The position numbers and the translations under genes are program-made. 8,163 bases of DNA from a bacterium (GTDB taxonomy: Bacteria; SM23-31; JAUVVT01), in assembly GCA_030616165.1 (NCBI GenBank), contig JAUWXV010000166.1:1-8163 (forward strand), read 5' to 3'. Below the pieces are notes generated by a model. That model was given only the letters and a program-made list of their open reading frames with translations, did no database searches and had not been told where the DNA came from. How positions within the stretch are numbered: the first letter of the stretch is position 1; each line of letters starts with the position of its first letter. This document shows positions 5,672-8,163 of this stretch, piece after piece.

Positions 5672-5744
5672 GGCGACGTAGCCAAGGGGTTAAGGCGGAG
5701 GTCCGCAAGACCTCTATTCATCGGTTCGAGTCCGGTCGTCGCCT
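5672..5744 (+). tRNA. tRNA-Cys (anticodon GCA), with unusual C33
   Basis: Acceptor GGCGACG/CGTCGCC (5672-5678 with 5737-5743), D stem GCC/GGC, anticodon stem GAGGT/ACCTC and T arm with TTCGAGT loop are all sound. The anticodon GCA lies at 5705-5707. Discriminator T5744 is the usual identity base of tRNA-Cys. The loop reads CCGCAAG: position 33, almost always T, is C5704, and C32 could pair with G38. CCA is not encoded. It lies 13 bases after tRNA-Gly. Confidence 0.95.
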
Positions 5745-5759
5745 CAAGTTTTATTTTTT

Positions 5760-5846
5760 GCCGGGGTGGCGGAATTTGGTAGACGCAAGGGACTTAAAAT
5801 CCCTTGTCCTTTTTAGGACGTGCCGGTTCGATTCCGGCCCTCGGTA
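5760..5846 (+). tRNA. tRNA-Leu (anticodon TAA)
   Basis: This class II tRNA of 87 bases has a long variable arm (GTCC/GGAC hairpin). The acceptor GCCGGGG pairs with CCTCGGT (5839-5845), with G-T pairs at the first and fifth positions; the first would usually be G-C. The anticodon stem AGGGA/TCCCT carries loop CTTAAAA with TAA at 5795-5797. T stem GCCGG/CCGGC. Discriminator A5846; CCA not encoded. It lies 15 bases after tRNA-Cys. Confidence 0.96.
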
Positions 5847-5847
5847 C

Positions 5848-5854
5848 TTTTTTT
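5848..5854 (+). terminator. T run ending the tRNA cluster
   Basis: Seven T follow the tRNA-Leu directly. There is no separate GC hairpin before them, so termination here is only suggested. Confidence 0.3.
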
Positions 5855-5994
5855 AAACAAAATTTTTGTTCATATATAATTTTCCTTATTTAAACTTCCT
5901 TGAATTAATAATACCAATCCTCCAAAATAGGTTTTTTAGGAAAAAGATTTATTATTATCAAGGTACCTGATAAAATTAAAAATATTAATAACTG

Positions 5995-6012
5995 AACTTT
6001 GGTAAATTTTAT
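5995..6012. repeat. Left arm of an 18-base inverted repeat
   Basis: AACTTTGGTAAATTTTAT is exactly the reverse complement of 6592-6609. With a one-base gap the match extends outward to ACT at 5991-5993 against AGT at 6610-6612. The arms bound about 620 bases. Confidence 0.7.
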
Positions 6013-6071
6013 AAAATTCAGTATTTTTCGCAAAATTTACATATGACTTTTAAATAAAACCTACTAACTTA

Positions 6072-6125
6072 TCATTCCGAAACCTGTGCTGAACTTGATT
6101 CAGTATTGTTTCAGCATCGGAATGA
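6072..6125. repeat. Nested hairpin repeat, copy with TCATTCCGA arms
   Basis: The outer arms TCATTCCGA (6072-6080) and TCGGAATGA (6117-6125) pair perfectly. The inner arms TGCTGAA (6087-6093) and TTCAGCA (6110-6116) also pair. Its 31-base core, 6084-6114, recurs unchanged at 6444-6474. Confidence 0.8.
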
Positions 6126-6167
6126 CAGTCAGTCTTATAGTTATTCTTAGTTTATTTTGCCTTATGG

Positions 6168-6180
6168 TGTCATCCTGAAC
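6168..6180. repeat. Fragment of the TGTCATCCTGAA repeat family
   Basis: TGTCATCCTGAAC matches the left edge of the repeat at 6431-6441 and then diverges. No right arm is present, so this is a truncated copy. Confidence 0.45.
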
Positions 6181-6305
6181 TAGTGCATTATTAAATAATA
6201 AATGATATATATTTTCCTGACATTTTTTAAAATGGAGAAGTAAAATAAACGAAATAAAATCAACTTTTCCTACAATATATTCAATTACAAATGATTATTA
6301 TGTGG

Positions 6306-6326
6306 GGACAGAACAGCGTTCTGTCC
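6306..6326. repeat. Perfect hairpin GGACAGAAC-AGC-GTTCTGTCC
   Basis: A 9-bp perfect stem encloses a three-base centre, standing alone in AT-rich sequence. There is no T run after it, so it is not a normal terminator. It has the look of a dispersed repeat, but there is no second copy in the window. Confidence 0.7.
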
Positions 6327-6430
6327 GTTAAAATATTTTTGAAAATTATACAAATTTAAAAATTAAGGAACTTTTTTTATAAAAATTATAAAAAACAACA
6401 TATTTTATTTAACATGGCACCAGCGTACTT

Positions 6431-6477
6431 GTCATCCTGAATTCTGTGCTGAACTTGATTCAGTATTGTTTCAGGAT
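6431..6477. repeat. Nested hairpin repeat, copy with TCCTGAA arms
   Basis: TCCTGAA (6435-6441) pairs with TTCAGGA (6470-6476). The internal 31-base core is identical to 6084-6114. The outer sequence (GTCATCCTGAA...) belongs to a different repeat edge from that of the other copy. Confidence 0.8.
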
Positions 6478-6591
6478 CTTTTGTAACTTTTTATAGTCGA
6501 TATCCCGTTCTCATAACTTTTAGCAAGCCATCACGGCATGGCATAAAGTGACAACTCCGTAGCAGTGCGATATAAAGAATTGCAATGTTTC

Positions 6592-6609
6592 ATAAAATTT
6601 ACCAAAGTT
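6592..6609. repeat. Right arm of the 18-base inverted repeat
   Basis: ATAAAATTTACCAAAGTT is the exact reverse complement of 5995-6012. No matching target-site duplication is evident outside the two arms. Confidence 0.7.
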
Positions 6610-6717
6610 AGTCTTTTAATTTAAGATTGCTGGTGCAATGACACATAAATAATACTATAAATAAAACTATTTGGTTAAAAAATTAATTGAGTTATGAGAC
6701 ATAAAAAACATCCAACA

Positions 6718-6748
6718 TGTCATTCCCCCGAGTACTCGGGGGAATCCA
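6718..6748. repeat. Palindromic TGTCATTCCC...GGGAATCCA repeat, second copy
   Basis: The core 6722-6745 is a perfect 24-base palindrome (arms ATTCCCCCGAGT and ACTCGGGGGAAT). Flanks TGTC and CCA equal those at 1781-1807, while the inner arms differ, so pairing is kept while sequence is not. It lies 150 bases upstream of the oxidoreductase gene. Confidence 0.8.
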
Positions 6749-6885
6749 GAAATAATACGGCTTATTGATTATGGATACAAATTTTCAAGAAAATAAAATT
6801 CATTATCCATATTAATTATATTATTTATAGCATTATTATCGTGAAAAACTACGAGGAATAGTTTATTACAAAAATAATATCTAAA

Positions 6886-6892
6886 AGAGGTG
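6886..6892 (+). promoter_or_regulatory. Ribosome binding site of the oxidoreductase gene
   Basis: AGAGGTG ends five bases before the ATG at 6898. It supports this start, which places the twin-arginine signal right at the N-terminus. Confidence 0.7.
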
Positions 6893-6897
6893 AAAAA

Positions 6898-8163
6898 ATG
6901 GAGACAAAAAAAATTAAGAGAAGAGAATTCTTTAAGAAAGGGGGGATAGCGGTTATTGGAGCGAGTGCGGCAGCTAAGTTCAGCACAATCCCGCAAAAGG
7001 TTTTAGGGGCGAACGAAAAGATAGTGGCTGGAGCGATAGGGACTGGGCGGCAGGGATGGACCAATATGAGGGATTTTTTAAGAAATGAAGAAGCTGAAAT
7101 CGCGGCGGTTTGTGATGTATATGAACCACATTTGCAAAAAGCGATTGATATAACAAAAGGAAAGGCAGTTGGGTATAAAGATTTCAGAAGGATTATTGAC
7201 CGAAATGACATAGACGTGGTATTAATTTCTTCACCTGACCACTGGCACGCCCTTCAGACTATTTATGCCTGTGAATCAGGAAAGGATGTGTATGTTGAGA
7301 AACCGATTTCTCATAACGTATATGAGGGACGTAAAATGGTTGAGGCTGCCAGGAGATATAAACGTGTTGTTCAAACGGGAACACAGCAGCGTTCCGGAGC
7401 ACATTTTCAGAAAGCTGCAGAGCTTGTTCGGAGTGGGAAATTAGGTCCAATTAGTTCAGTTAAATGCTGGAATTATGGAAATGAATATCCAACAGGAATT
7501 GGGAATCCCCCTGATAGTGAGCCCCCTCCTGATCTGGATTGGGATATGTGGCTCGGTCCCGCGCCTAAAGTACCATACAATAAAAACCGGTGGATTCTGG
7601 AAGGAGGTTGGGCTTCATTCAGGTATTTCTGGGATTATGCTGGTGGAATGTTAACGGATTGGGGAGTACATCTTATCGATATAGTACACATGGCTATGAA
7701 TGTAGATGCTCCTCTGTCTGCAAGCGCATGTGGGGAAAAGTATTATCTTAAGGATAATCGGGATACTCCTGATACGCTCGAAGTAATTTTAAAGTATCCG
7801 GGATTTATGTGCACATATACAAATACGCATTTAAATGCTCACGGAATTGACCAGCATGGATATGGAATACAGTTCTATGGAACAAACGGAACTCTTTTCG
7901 TGGACCGAAATGGATTTAACGTTGAACCGGAAGTTATGAGAGTGAATAAAGAACGAGTAGAAAAGATGGAACCAATAACTAGCAAGGGCTCTGAACAGCA
8001 CAGAACCCATGTCAGGAATTTTATTGACTGTATCAAATCAAGGGAATTACCTAATTCTGATATTGAAAATGGACATTATTCTGCTAATGCGTCTCATATC
8101 GGGAATATTGCTTTAAGGACAAAACAGGAAATCCGGTGGGATGCAAAAAATGAAAAAATCACC
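6898..8163 (+). CDS. Tat-exported Gfo/Idh/MocA family oxidoreductase (3' end outside window)
   Basis: 422 codons are open to the window edge; most of the protein is present. Residues 4-14 (KKIKRREFFKK) followed by a short hydrophobic stretch (GGIAVIGASAAA) form a twin-arginine export signal, so the protein probably acts in the periplasm with its nucleotide already bound. The Rossmann fold begins with GAIGTGRQG (45-53). SPDHWHA (112-118) and EKPISHN (134-140) carry the family's EKP motif with Lys135. The second domain shows DWGVHLID (254-261), including His258, a usual active-site position. The family performs NAD(P)-dependent oxidation or reduction of sugars and their derivatives; some Tat-exported relatives (GH109) use NAD+ to cleave glycosides. 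The substrate cannot be read from the sequence. It is preceded by about 1 kb of repeats, so it likely starts a new transcription unit. I saw no convincing promoter. Confidence 0.92.
   Translation, partial: METKKIKRREFFKKGGIAVIGASAAAKFSTIPQKVLGANEKIVAGAIGTGRQGWTNMRDFLRNEEAEIAAVCDVYEPHLQKAIDITKGKAVGYKDFRRIIDRNDIDVVLISSPDHWHALQTIYACESGKDVYVEKPISHNVYEGRKMVEAARRYKRVVQTGTQQRSGAHFQKAAELVRSGKLGPISSVKCWNYGNEYPTGIGNPPDSEPPPDLDWDMWLGPAPKVPYNKNRWILEGGWASFRYFWDYAGGMLTDWGVHLIDIVHMAMNVDAPLSASACGEKYYLKDNRDTPDTLEVILKYPGFMCTYTNTHLNAHGIDQHGYGIQFYGTNGTLFVDRNGFNVEPEVMRVNKERVEKMEPITSKGSEQHRTHVRNFIDCIKSRELPNSDIENGHYSANASHIGNIALRTKQEIRWDAKNEKIT

Larger units (their letters stand above)
5847..6897. other. Non-coding stretch rich in small inverted repeats
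   Basis: No frame of convincing length or composition is present on either strand over about 1050 bases. What it holds is dispersed hairpin repeats (6072-6125, 6168-6180, 6306-6326, 6431-6477, 6718-6748), an 18-base inverted repeat pair (5995-6012 and 6592-6609), and a short, less AT-rich patch (about 6495-6575) that I cannot identify. Confidence 0.7.

Noticed and set aside
5617-5856. A 79-codon open frame on the + strand
   Set aside because: It lies across the three tRNA genes, which explain the conserved sequence and the frame by chance.
5955-5972. Near-palindrome TTATCAAGGTACCTGATAA
   Set aside because: Only AGGTACCT is perfectly symmetric; the outer arms are offset by one base, and nothing nearby suggests an operator.
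6769-7450. Antisense frames of up to 120 codons
   Set aside because: They are mostly shadows of the oxidoreductase gene, whose + strand translation carries clear family motifs.

Overview
The window comes from an AT-rich bacterial chromosome; every coding region lies on the + strand. Gene content suggests a diderm, heterotrophic, sugar-using bacterium: a periplasmic-type acylase, a probable lipoprotein sugar-binding protein, a Tat-signal Gfo/Idh/MocA oxidoreductase, and a sigma-54 type promoter. This mix is common in poorly cultivated phyla of the FCB/PVC kind, but nothing here fixes the taxon.

Layout. Bases 1-648 are the C-terminal part of a penicillin-acylase family N-terminal-nucleophile hydrolase. 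A good sigma-70 promoter overlaps its stop codon and leads to a solitary periplasmic sugar-binding protein (719-1660). The 3' end and terminator of that gene are present twice (1646-1712 and 1820-1898), separated by a palindromic TGTCATTCCC repeat. A near-perfect sigma-54 promoter (2096-2111) then drives a receiver-histidine kinase gene (2147-3299) that carries two lesions: a one-base frameshift in a run of five A, and glutamine in place of the phospho-accepting histidine. An intact aldehyde dehydrogenase (3483-4934, TTG start) follows.

The right half is mostly non-coding. Bases 4935-5586 hold a ~210-nt tandem repeat in which one unit carries three small GC-rich palindromic insertions. A tRNA cluster follows, Gly(GCC)-Cys(GCA)-Leu(TAA) at 5587-5846, in the same order as the E. 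coli glyW-cysT-leuZ operon. Bases 5847-6897 have no gene but hold several hairpin repeats and an 18-nt inverted repeat bounding about 620 bp. The window ends inside a Tat-signal Gfo/Idh/MocA oxidoreductase (6898 onward).

Functional picture (inference). The sugar-binding protein, the aldehyde dehydrogenase (closest by eye to 2,5-dioxovalerate / alpha-ketoglutarate semialdehyde dehydrogenases) and the oxidoreductase all fit sugar or sugar-acid use, but promoters, terminators and repeats separate them and they do not look like one operon. No new defence or mobile system is visible. The most notable signals are the degenerate kinase behind a sigma-54 promoter and the dense population of small palindromic repeats, some datable by comparing paralogous copies inside the window.
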